Below are positions 20,569-30,371 of a stretch of 64,000 nt of DNA, piece by piece. Origin of the DNA: Ectobius pallidus (lineage: Eukaryota; Arthropoda; Insecta; Blattodea; Ectobiidae); the NCBI GenBank assembly GCA_964059195.1, contig CAXKWD010000006.1:175272825-175336824 (forward strand), written 5' to 3'. Each line of letters starts with the position of its first letter. Position 1 is the first letter of the stretch. The notes below the pieces were generated by a model that worked only from the letters and a program-made list of their open reading frames with translations, was not told where the DNA came from and did not search any database. The position numbers and the translations under genes are program-made.

Positions 20569-21510
20569 TTATTCCATAGGAGTGACACCAGAGACTGAGA
20601 GTCTTTCCCCTTTACCATTACTATCAGCATCATCATCACCATCACCACCAACATTATTAGCATCCGAATCACTCTCACTAGAAGCATCACTATCACCACC
20701 CAAATGAATGACCAATTCTTGAGCCGCATCCAGGAGTCCCTCCCTTTCCAGATATTCCTGTTCAATATTCTTCACGTGCTGGCATCTCCGTTTCCACTCC
20801 TCTGCAGATATTGAGGAAAACTTCTCATCCGTAATCTTCATGACATCTTCCATTTTAAATGTCACATTGTTTTCGGCTACCCAATTTTTTACAGTAGCCC
20901 ATATGAGTTCTATCGGATTGAGCTCAGGGTGATAAGGGGGGAGCCTTAAAACATCGTGGCCATGTTGCTGGAGAAGATGATCGATTTTGTAGCTTCGGTG
21001 TTGTGGCTTAAGTGTCAGTATTAGTTCATAAATTTCAGCTTTTGTCTTACTATGAACGTTTTGTTTCTCAAAATTATCGTTTTCAAGGTGGGACTGCAAC
21101 CAAGATATCATCACGTCTTTTCGGGAATTCGATGTGGGAGGCTTATTCAGCTGCACGTTATGGTAAGGGGCATTATCAATAACCAAGACTGAGTGAGGAG
21201 AAAGATTTGGAATTAGTCTTTCCTTTAGCCACTGCTCGTAGTTATTGAAATCCATGTCCCCATGATAGTCCCCTGTTTTTCTGTGTGAAATGAATCTCAA
21301 ATAAGCATTGGGCACAAAGCCATGCTCTCCTCCAGCGTGAATTATAATAAGCCGTTGTCCTTTCGAAACTGGTGAGAAGAGTCCACTCAGCGATTCGTCA
21401 CTCCAGGCACATGGTGTAGTATGTGTTGTGTGAAGGTAGGTTTCATCAATGTACACTATTGAACGCCCTTCAGTCCTATACTGATATGAATAGACCTTAA
21501 ATAGGCACAT
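20569..21510 (-). pseudogene. Transposase catalytic domain (DDE, long D-E spacing), frameshifted from its N-terminus
   Basis: A 313-codon frame. Catalytic blocks: IVYIDETYLH (D22), VLVIDNAPYH (D112) and PPYHPELNPIELIW (E201), the standard Tc1/mariner-superfamily DDE_3 layout. The spacer between the second D and the E is 88 residues, far longer than the 34 of Tc1 or mariner. It recalls long-spacer groups such as Sailor (DD82E, from memory). The C-terminus is strongly acidic (DASSESDSDANN...DGDDDADS). All three acidic residues are intact. The reading frame is offset from the upstream DNA-binding part, so this copy should not make a complete enzyme unless frameshifting occurs. Confidence 0.88.
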
Positions 21511-22118
21511 CTGAGGGACTTTATTCTCTGTTGTTCCACAAGAATTTTTCTATTATTTCTTGTTTTCCTCCACCGAAAACCAATATGTAAAATAATTTTC
21601 CTGAGTGTAGAGATGCTACCCTGAAAGTCAATTTTTTCTTTTAGTCTTGAGTGTATTTTTTTTAAAGTCGGTCTCTGCTTTTCTTCAATATAGAAATTAT
21701 TAATTGTTCGTCGGACTACTTCTTCGTTAAAATTGTCAGGAGATGATTTCTTCGAGGTACGTATTCTTTCTTTATCAGGGGTAGAAAAAGAATTAGAAGC
21801 TCTTTCTTCAATACTTTTGGCCTCTTTCACGATTCGCTTCACAGTACTAATGGATACACCTGTAGCTGTTGAAACCCTTTTATATACAGATGCACGCTGA
21901 CCCCTCACATCCCGAAAATATTTATATACATTATACACTACTTCTCTTGTCTGCGAATGAATAACTTTACTCCCTCCCAGTTTACTATGAATCGGAGGCA
22001 TGTTGCAAAAGTCTTGCGCACAACTGCACTCACCTGAAGCACTGTCTGTTAGGCACCGCAACAAGAGATGTTCCTTCTTCCGAGACCTGTGTACTAATAA
22101 ACAACCACCCCTTAACAT
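21456..22118 (-). pseudogene. Transposase N-terminal DNA-binding part
   Basis: A 220-codon frame. The likely true start is the internal Met40 (MPPIHSKLGG), because the first 39 residues look like terminal non-coding DNA. A helix-turn-helix region (REVVYNVYKYF ... TGVSISTVKRIVKEA) is followed by a second DNA-binding-like block (RRTINNFY ... TLKKIHSRLKEK ... STLRKIILHIGFRWRK), the bipartite arrangement known in Tc1/mariner transposases. The frame overlaps the catalytic frame by 55 bases and stops after passing the expected junction, implying a one-base indel near 21470-21500. The same break is present in the second copy at 55840-56502. Confidence 0.85.
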
Positions 22119-22504
22119 GACAATTTTTCTATAGTGGACTCGTCTGTCTACGGCGCATCTTTCTGAGCAGTGTCAGACAGAAATAATACTACTGTAGGTG
22201 GGAGGACAATATTAGGATAGATTTAAGGGAAGTAGGATTTGCGAGGGATGATTGGATGGAGTTAGCAAAGAATAGGGTTGAATGGCGGGCTCAGGTAAGC
22301 GCGGCAATGAACCTTCGGGTTCCATAAAATAGATAATATTCCTTTAGCTTGTTCAGGAATTGTCTATTGCCATTGAGTAAGTAAGAATGCTAGGAGGAAA
22401 TTTTTTCGAGGTGAAACTTCATAATATGGCATTGTTCTAAAGTTTGTAAGCGCATCTCCTGTCTGGAAGAGAAACTTAGGAGATATTCGCACAAAGAGTA
22501 ACAG

Positions 22505-22650
22505 CCGGACATCATCTGGCCTTCATTATCATCTTCATCCCATCCTCGCTTTGTTTAGAGTGAATGTTATGTGTTGTATCGGAGGTGGCCCGGCGTAGAG
22601 CTGATCCCTCACCCGAGGAGGCCCTATCTTGTGTTTGTGATCAATAGATA
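22505..22650 (+). repeat. SINE family 4 fragment
   Basis: Order as in the minus strand of 17045-17425: CATCTGGCCTTCATTATCATC, CCCATCCTCGCT, then ggaggtggcccggcgtagagctgatccctcacccgaggaggcc. Head and tail are missing. Confidence 0.55.
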
Positions 22651-22982
22651 ATCCATCTCCCCATATATGATGTAAACTGCGAGTAAGAAAGGAAGACATA
22701 TTTATATAAAGTGTTCCCGGATTCATTATTTTAGGAGAAAAGCGACAGACATTTTACATTCCATTGCAAGAGTGTTTATGATAATACGAGAGGTCATTCA
22801 CCCTGGAGACAGCAATTAGTAGTTAACAAGGAATGATGCAACATCTCATTAACAGACAGTTTAACAGCTTCGTCTGTGACTTTTATCAGCTGCAGGAAAT
22901 GTAAACAGTGAACCCTTTCTTTGGATTCTTTACTTCGACTAAGAAAATTACAAAAGCCACCTTTCCCAGGTCTATGGTAATA
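22651..22982. other. No recognisable gene or element
   Basis: Moderate-complexity DNA. The 97-codon minus-strand frame at 22794-23087 crosses into the hAT terminus at 22991 and is not credible as a gene. Confidence 0.4.
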
Positions 22983-23260
22983 TTTATTACCAGGGCCCGG
23001 ATTTTGATAACATGTCATAACGTTGCCCACTAGTACAGATATTCTGATCAAGACTCGTAGATTATAAAAATGACAACTTTTAAGCATTTTCCCACAGATT
23101 AATTTTTAAGTATTTTTTTTTTTTAATTTAATGTCATGATTTGACCATTTTTTGACCATTTTACGTTCTTTTTTCCCCTCCATTTCATTTTTCTAGGTAG
23201 CTTTTTAATTTAAAGTCATTATCTTCTCATTTTGTGTTGTTTCTTGCGTTATATAGAGTA

Positions 23261-24122
23261 CTAGGTTAAAAGACCAGGCGTCGCTCGGGTTTTGTATTTT
23301 GTAATTGGAAATTAACTTATGAAGGATTTTCAATTTTAAATTCTAGGTCCTTATATAGGCATTTATAATTTGAAATAGGAAGAACGACTTATTACACTCA
23401 AACTATTCCCTCAGAAAACGCTTGATATAGTTTTTTATGGCTCATAGAGGATCTAGAATTTTGCATCCCATCGCTTGTACAGTGCACAGCAAGCCTGGTA
23501 GAGGTTTAAATAAGAAGAAACAGAAATTCCTGTAACATAAAATTGTAATATCGAGGCGGGAAATTTCCCACTCTTATGTTACCATAAAGACGTTTTGGGG
23601 ATGAAATTAAACAGAAAGCATTATCACTTTCATACTTTTCTCTCCAAAAACCTGCGATATAATATAATAATATACACATTACCATACCTCGTTTTGTTTT
23701 CTCTATGTCCAGGGTAGAGAAAGTTATGTGATTCCATTATTTTAGTGGATTTCATTCTGTAATATTTATTTATAACATGAATTATTTTGATAACTTCTCT
23801 TATTTGTCAAAAGTGCATTTCAATTGTTTTTTCCAAGCCAATCATATAAAATTTGGCAACAATATATTCTGTGATTTGGAATTGATAATTCTATGTAAAA
23901 AGGGATTAAGTATTTTCAAAAACATTTAATTTTTGGCATTTAGAATCAGAATTTTTCAGAATCCTTTCTTAGTGAGCACCTACATTATGAAACGAAGGTA
24001 CTGTCAAAATTCCAAGTCTGTATAGTTTAGGCTGTACGTTGATTCCTGTCAGTCAGTCAGTCAGTCAGTCAGTCAGTCATTCATTCAGTCAGTCAGGACA
24101 AAGCCTTTTATATATATAGAGA
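23261..24122 (-). mobile_element. Helitron family A, complete, minus strand
   Basis: Read on the minus strand: 5' TCTCTATATATATAAAAGGC after A, then a long (TGAC)n array (about 24046-24096 on the plus strand). The body matches 14396-15261. Then comes a hairpin in CCCGAGCGACGCCTGG and terminal CTAG followed by T (23264-23260). 862 bp, no coding genes. Confidence 0.88.
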
Positions 24123-24270
24123 TTTGTGCATTTGCTTATATTCAATAGCCTACTATCAGAACTCTAAATAAGTTTAAATAAATAAATCTTATTATAATTT
24201 TAATGTAGGTAACTTACAGAAAGACGGTGTTTGCTGTTTTGCATTTAACCGTAGTACTTAACTAATTTAC

Positions 24271-24651
24271 TTTTTCCTGTAACCCCTGTGGTGGGGCATA
24301 GAGCCTCGAAGTGGAGGTTTCATTACCTACACTAATTTTGTTACGCTTATTTTCCGAGAGAGGGCAGAGTGACAGGTGGTAAGCCCATCGCCTCTCAACC
24401 CCCTCCAGAAACTAAGGAATTACTTGGACGTGAAAGGGCCGAGAAATTTTATCCAGAGGCTCTAATTTAGGCTTGGAGTTCTTTAACCTGCCGTAAATCT
24501 ACGACACGCCCCCCCCTAGCTTAAAGTCCCTCCCGGAGGACTCCGTGCCCAGGATTTTTACGTCCCGAAAAATCCATTGACCGCGGCCGGGTTTGATCCC
24601 GCGACTTCCGGAGGCGGGCACGCTACCTCTAGACCACCGCGTTCGACTTGG
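24271..24651 (-). mobile_element. tRNA-derived SINE (family 1), minus strand
   Basis: Reverse complement of the 12898-13280 element: GGTGGTCTAGAGGTAGCG head at 24620-24645, GGGATCAAACCC, then CGTAAAAATCCTGGGCACGG. The flanks GTAGTACTTAAC... (24251) and GTAGTAATAATC... (24652) look like a decayed target duplication. Confidence 0.82.
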
Positions 24652-24974
24652 TAGTAATAATCTAATTACAAACCTATAATTGGGTCAACAACATAAATGT
24701 AGAATAGATACAAATCTGACGAATAAATTAGTATTTTCATACAAATTTCTGGGTCTTTTTGCTTAGTTTTTGGGGTCATTCGTTTGTATCTTTACGGTCT
24801 TTTTAAAGCTCATTTTTAAGTATATTTAGGTCATCAACATATGGGCCCTGATTATTACTACTCGACTTATAAGTCCGACAATTGAACACAAACAATTACT
24901 GCTTCGCAACTGTCTAATGTTTATTGTTGAACACGTGAGTAGCGAAAACAAATGATTAGGCTACGTTATTTATT

Positions 24975-25086
24975 CAGGGTTGCCAGATCAGAAACGTAGA
25001 ACAGTCGTACCAATATCCGAAAATAGTCGTATGCTAGTTAAAACCGTCGTATACTTTGTGATTTTTCAGTGTAATGAACGTATTGC

Positions 25087-25156
<70 letters not shown>

Positions 25157-25928
25157 TAGTATATTACGATACAAGTGTCGTAAGCGGTGAATACGGATCG
25201 AGGAAAGAGTTTGAAAAAACGAGGCGCTTATGTTTATACACTACTGAAAACGGATGCTATATTTCAGAAAACGATTCGCATAATATGTTGGTTGTTATGG
25301 GAACCGAATATTTGTCCTGTTAAAGTCGCCACAAACTGGGGGGCCTTGGTTCCGGTCTTCCACAAAGGCTTGTAAAATGATGGTTTTACTTACGGCACTT
25401 GTGCTTTTTGTAATTTTTACCGCACGGAGATTTCATTTGTTCTCATAGCAACCAGATTGCGTGCGGGAATGTCAAGTTACGATCCACGGCTACAATATTC
25501 GTAAGTACCAATAATTAGTACGTCGTGCAAAAAATTAATAATCGGTATTGTGCCCCATATATACGTCATGTAAGTTTTAATAAATCATCCAATTTGCAAA
25601 TGGTTAGGCGTGTTTCATTATCTTCCGGTGTGGTATATTTGATTAAATAGGCCTACAATAAAATTAAATAAACAGTAGTTGTAATTATTGCAAAGGCACA
25701 GGACTGCTTTGATTTTAACAACATGCTTACAACAAAAACCACGAGAAAACGAAAAGCTGGATGCATATCAACATTTAAAATTCGTCAGTAGATTGATTAA
25801 AAATTATAAAACGCTATGTTAAATATAGTCGTACAAATAGTCGTACGACTCATGATTGCGTCGTACGTCGTACAAATCTACGAAATAGTCGTATGTGTAC
25901 GACTATAGTCGTACGTATGGCAACCCTG
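24975..25928. mobile_element. hAT-like transposon with AGTCGTA subterminal repeats, 954 bp
   Basis: Inverted ends CAGGGTTGCCAGA... / ...TGGCAACCCTG with the perfect 8-bp TSD TATTTATT (24967-24974 and 25929-25936). AGTCGTA/TACGACT motifs occur about ten times, clustered at both ends. A (TAA)n array (25089-25156) sits inside. The small frame at 25187-25375 has no recognisable domain. Confidence 0.9.
25089..25156. repeat. (TAA)n microsatellite
   Basis: About 22-23 uninterrupted triplets. The copy in the 3' duplication (59473-59543) is one triplet longer, which gives the 3-bp offset between duplicates. Confidence 0.95.
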
Positions 25929-25936
25929 TATTTATT

Positions 25937-26477
25937 ACAAATTTATACGAAACAGTTTTACGTAATGCTGTTACGTTCGAAAAAATCAGCAACAATTAAG
26001 TCACTGCTGTCTGGATACTACTAATGAATTGTTCCGAAGAGGAATAATGGCGGCAGATAACCGTGGATTCTTAACCAGGCCAAATCGTCGGTGCAACAGT
26101 TTACCGTCTAATCATGGTTATTGTTGACAAGTAAACGGGCATCCTGACAGAGGTCGATGCAATTCGTCAATAGACATATTTCTGGAAAATATAGCTTTTG
26201 TATTCAGGGACCTCAAAATGTGTATTTATGTTGAAAACGCGACTTGGGATGTGACAGAAGAGCACCTGAGAACTCTGACAAACGCGTGACGTAACGTGCA
26301 TCTCTATTGTTATCCAGACTTTTGTTATTGCACAAGGGCAACGTAGTTTGCATTAGTGTAACTGTAGCAAAATTCGTGTAGTAGACAATTTATTGTTGAA
26401 AAGTCTTAATGATTTCCTCCATGCAGAATAATCATGTGGAGGTCAAATAACTTCCAGAATTAAGTGATTTCGTATTA
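25937..26477. other. No recognisable gene or element
   Basis: Unique-looking DNA with no frames above 60 codons and no repeat ends seen. Confidence 0.45.
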
Positions 26478-26560
26478 GGGCGCTGTTTCATAGAAATTCT
26501 AAACTAGTTATCATGAAAAACATTAGTTAATATTATTAGTTATGAGTTCATGGCTCTAAA
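26478..26560. repeat. DNA-transposon terminus (PIF/Harbinger-like?)
   Basis: TTA followed by GGGCGCTGTTTCATAGAAATT and alternating TTAGTTAATATTATTAG words, matching the termini of the composite element at 30236 and 31891. The opposite end was not found. Confidence 0.45.
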
Positions 26561-26568
26561 CTATTAAT

Positions 26569-27086
26569 TAGGGATGGGTCGATACCATAATTTCTCGATA
26601 ATCGATACCTTCAACATTTCCAGTTTCAATAAATAGGTACATTAAAAATTAAAAGTTGAGAGAACTGTGTAATACCAACCAAATTAATTAAGTCTGCATA
26701 TTTAATGAGACAAAATTTAATATCATCAGTAGCCTATAATTATTTTTAAACTCTACATTAAAACTAAACGTTTGACAGGAAACGGAACAATTAAGAATCT
26801 CTTCTGCTTGGATTTTAAAAGTCGGAAAGTCTTTATTTATGACTAGACAAAAGCCACAGAGTGGTTTTTTCCATTTCAAGGAGAAATAGAAGTATTTACT
26901 ATATTCAGTATTTACTATATTCAGTAAATTACTAAAAGCAGAAAGAGATACCGCATTTCCTTAAATTGCAGACTTGCCAAAGTATCGAAAAAGTACCGAG
27001 CGAGTTTTCGGAAGTAGCGCTCGATGCCGATACTATGCAAGTATCGAGAGTATCGAGGTATCGAAAGTATCGAGGACCCATCCCTA
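26569..27086. mobile_element. hAT-like MITE with TATCGA arrays, 518 bp
   Basis: Inverted ends TAGGGATGGGTCGATAC... / ...GAGGACCCATCCCTA, perfect 8-bp TSD CTATTAAT (26561-26568 and 27087-27094). Many GTATCGAG/CTCGATAC words lie near both ends. Same family as 36321-36746 in the opposite orientation. No transposase. Confidence 0.92.
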
Positions 27087-27172
27087 CTATTAATAAATGT
27101 TAATAAACTGTTTGGTCCCTATAATGGAGAGGTAAAAACTACGAAAGGGAGAGAAAAAATAAACTGTTATTA

Positions 27173-27541
27173 AGTGCCAGATTGGTACTTTATGAGATTG
27201 TATGGTGGACGGGAAATCTCTGCCTGTCCTCCGTGTATCTGTACGCGCGATACCTCAAATACGCTTTATCGGATTTTCATGGAACTTGGTATACGCATTT
27301 ATAACGTCCATGGGAAGAAGCCTATTGATATTGGACCAAATCGGTTGACCGGTGCCGGAGTAATGCCCAATTTAGTGCCTATTTTATGGTAATATATTAG
27401 ACAATTTATCAAATGCAAAGCAGTTCTCATGACAACATATTTTTTACAGTGTTCACATACGGCTTTGGAAGTTGAAATACAGTTAGCTTTGACAAATAAC
27501 ACTACCCACATATTGCTTCACATCTGCTTATCAAACTAGAA
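27173..27541. mobile_element. MITE family F, right end missing
   Basis: Starts (TTA)AGTGCCAGATTGGTACTTTATGAG and follows the 6148-6589 copy up to gcttatcaaactaga, then diverges. The 70-72 codon frames on both strands are repeat shadows; the same peptide words appear at 54896. Confidence 0.75.
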
Positions 27542-27793
27542 TATGTAAGTAAGGTTCAGTGATAAGATGGTAACTGATACTAACTGAAGATATTTTTTTG
27601 TTTCAGGTCGACTGCTTGATCGTTATCAAATGCTGGAAATACACTGGAACACCAAAATCGGTGAGTCAACCATCTCACATTCATATGTGACTAAATTAAT
27701 TTTATAATGTCATTGGCCATTTAAAAGTATTGAAGCTAAAAAGTGAAGGAATTTTCTATCCACTTCAGGGAAATTCTGTAATTAATTAACTAT

Positions 27794-28522
27794 TAGGGCA
27801 AGGCGTTTGATGAGTTTGCATCTTTTTTACATGAAGGTTAAAAGATAGCTCGAATATAGGCCTATATATAAATATGTTTCATGAAATAACTGATTAAATA
27901 ACTGCAATTTTTTTTCAGTTTTCGTAATTTTCAAGAGATAGGTCATTTCTTGGCAATTGTTAGGTCATTTTCGGCATTTTTAGGTCATTTTCGGCACTTT
28001 TAGGTATTTTCGACGTTTTAGGTCATGTATCAGTGGAGGTAGAGAGGAGCTTTACCATGTACAAATCGTTTCTTTCAGACAATAGACAATCGTTTTTATT
28101 TGAGAATCTCTGCCAAGTGTTCATAGTTCATTTTAATTCAGGTTTATTGTAAACACCATAAGTAGTTCGTCTTGTAGCAGTAAAAAAATTGTCTTTCTTT
28201 TTAAATGACACATATTTGCTAGGGGCAATTTGATGGGCATGCCAGTTCAGAAAGAATTTATTTTTCGCTAAGGGTGTCCAAGTAGTAGGCCTATAACAAG
28301 TAGTTCTTTAGTAACAAAATAAGTATGTTTCATATTGTAAATTCATACATAATGCTATGTCAATTGTTCCTAGTATATCATTTCATAAAAAAAACTAATT
28401 ACAATTAATAATAGTAAACATATTGGTCATTTTTCTGTCATTTTTCACTATTTTTAGGTCATAAATGCATTTTTATTTTGCGTTTTTTTCACTATTTTAT
28501 GGTCATTGAATGCCTTGCCCTA
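27794..28522. mobile_element. hAT-like transposon with TTAGGTCATTTT repeats, 729 bp
   Basis: Inverted ends TAGGGCAAGGCGTTTGATGA / TCATTGAATGCCTTGCCCTA. TSD is TTAACTAT/TTAATTAT with one mismatch (27786-27793 and 28523-28530). The motif TAGGTCATTTTCGGCA is repeated tandem-like at 27950-28025. No transposase. Confidence 0.85.
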
Positions 28523-28530
28523 TTAATTAT

Positions 28531-28973
28531 ATAGCCTATCTCGGTCTGTTTGTACAAAAAGGAAGAGCAAACTGAAATAGTCAATAGCATTGGGTTCTGT
28601 GAAGACATTAAGACAACAATTACAATAGGACAGGAAGCAGCAATTGTCTGCGGGTGGTACTGAGGCTGCAAATGTTACGTAAACGATAAAAAACCTTCCC
28701 CATGACCTTGGAGTATGGGAAGCTGAGTGCATAACAGTCAAGCCAAGCCATAAGTCACAGTTCAAGGCAGGTGATTCACTATCATCCCTACAACATGTCT
28801 TTATTTATATAAAAATATTAATTTTTCGCATCATGATTCCATCCAATGTCGTACAATGTCTTCCTGGTTTAATATTATCTTTAATAATAATATTTCTTAA
28901 ATCAGAATAACCTGTTGGGAAGTATATAATTTGCATAACAACTTCATTACATTACGATTGAAATGCTTTCTTA
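28531..28973. other. No recognisable gene or element
   Basis: The 80-codon minus-strand frame (28523-28765) begins within the hAT flank and carries no domain that I recognise. Confidence 0.4.
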
Positions 28974-28976
28974 TTA

Positions 28977-29790
28977 CTTCCTCTGCCCGTACCATTGGTA
29001 GCCTATACGTAGAGGAAGTATTGTTTTCGATCCCCAAAATCGAAGTTGAGTTTTTAGCATAAATACACGTTTTGAGGCTCCCGGAATCCAAAAATACTAT
29101 TTTCGGAAACATGTCTGTGTGTGTGTGAACAGGCTAGCTCCAGAATGGAAAATCTATGAAAATCATATTTTATGTTTGGGTCAGGTACCTTCTGAAGATG
29201 TGACACAAAGATTGGCGACAAGTTTCTCTTATTTTTAAGAGTATTTTACATGAAGATATTTTCGTTTTTCGCGATTTCCGTTTAACTGATAATTTTCACA
29301 AATACCAATATTTCTGAGTGATCCTTTTTCAATCTATTTATAAATATAACATGAACAACATAATCCAGAATCTTAGGATTATTTGCAGTATAATTTTTTT
29401 AAATTCATAACTTGTTAAATTTTGAAAATTTTTACATTATATTAAAAAAACTATTAAAATTACATCAATGACTCTAGAGAGTGTTGTCCAATAATATCAA
29501 ATATACTTGCGTTCAAAATTTCATTGCATTATGCTAATAAATGTTTGAGTTATCAGGGAAACGGCACTTCAGTGCACAAAATTTGGCTGCCATTTTGTAA
29601 TGATAATTAGCCATTAACTGTAATGGTTAAATTAATTCTGAAAATAGTCTGCAATTGCAGAACTATTCTATATAGAGCATGCCAGATTGGAAGGCTACAG
29701 AACAATTCATTGCTATGAAAAAAAAATGAAATTTCACCTATTTTTCATAATCGAAAGCTGTATCCCCCCTAAATGCATGTCTCAAATTTA
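28977..29790. mobile_element. Repeat family E, long copy
   Basis: Begins TTA|CTTCCTCTGCCCGTACC, the same terminus as the compact MITE at 43383, then ggaagtattgttttcga, aaacatgtctgtgtg, cttctgaagatgtgacac and the caattgcag/atttcaccta part shared with 14002-15642. The right terminus is not definable. Confidence 0.6.
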
Positions 29791-30235
29791 ATAAAAACTC
29801 ACGGTTACCACAAATTTTATTTCTTACTGTGGAAACTATTTACTTAATAAAAAAAAAATCCATACGCTACTGTGTTAGTAAAACTTCAGACTTCTTGCGT
29901 TAAATCTGTAGAACCCATTTAGTTCTGAATATATAGAAATGAAGGTATTGGGAAATTACTTTAAACCTTTGCATGATATTTGTATGAAAAATGTGTACAT
30001 GCAGTCTCATTAGAAGTAGCCTACTCAGCCTTACAACTGATGTTTTTTAATTAAACCAACTTGAATATTGCTTTTTTAAGGGAAAAATTTTGTCAAAAAT
30101 TATTTATTTTCATCACTAATATATAAACATTTAACAACTGAAGCCTTTTTAATATCGCCTAATTAGGTAGACTTAAAAGTGCTTGAGGGCACTGAAACGT
30201 AGCCAGCATAAACATTAAGGTAGGCCTACCGCCCA
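29791..30235. other. No recognisable gene or element
   Basis: AT-rich, with one TAGGCCTA octamer at about 30222. Nothing else was identified. Confidence 0.4.
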
Positions 30236-30371
30236 GGGCCCTGTTTCATAAAACTTGCTAATAATATTAGTTAATAATATCAGAACTCATATTATTATTC
30301 ATTAGTTAAGAAAATCTTGTTTCCTAGAGATATGAACACTAGGCTACTCATAAAATCTCTTCACTAATATT

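Larger units (their letters stand above)
20255..22194 (-). mobile_element. Tc1/mariner-superfamily transposon, 1,940 bp, complete ends
   Basis: Perfect 23-bp inverted termini beginning CAGTAGTATTATTTC, with the TA target duplication at 20253-20254 and 22195-22196. The interior carries one transposase on the minus strand, split into two overlapping frames. Insertion into a LINE tail is verified by uninterrupted paralogues. A second copy of its right half is at 55557-56578, inside the large duplication. Confidence 0.93.
19833..22388 (+). pseudogene. LINE 3' end split by a Tc1/mariner-like transposon
   Basis: 19833-20252 and 22197-22388 are the two halves of one LINE tail. Blocks EKFKYLGAKITDTNNIKAEV, LLSSRLLSRN and CGTWILT lie in the left half; GGRTILG..., W.A..RVEWRAQVSAAMNLRVP in the right half, followed by a taagtaag tail. 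Comparison with the uninterrupted copy at 4682-4700 shows the transposon landed at the TA of GACGTAGGTGGG. Confidence 0.87.
22991..24850. mobile_element. hAT-like non-autonomous transposon with nested Helitron and SINE
   Basis: Termini CAGGGCCCGGATTTTGATAAC and (inverted) CAGGGCCCATATGTTGATGAC. The 8-bp TSD is TTTATTAC/ATTATTAC with one mismatch (22983-22990 and 24851-24858). Internal TTTTGACCATTTT and AGGTCAT motifs match the family at 16215. Inside lie a Helitron A (23261-24122) and a SINE 1 (24271-24651), both younger than the hAT insertion. Confidence 0.85.

Noticed and set aside
22794..23087. 97-codon minus-strand frame, repeated at 57178-57471
   Set aside because: It starts inside a hAT terminus and is repeated only because the whole block is duplicated.
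24046..24100. CRISPR-like array from (CAGT)n repeats
   Set aside because: A simple tetranucleotide array without spacers, a fixed part of Helitron A in a eukaryotic context.
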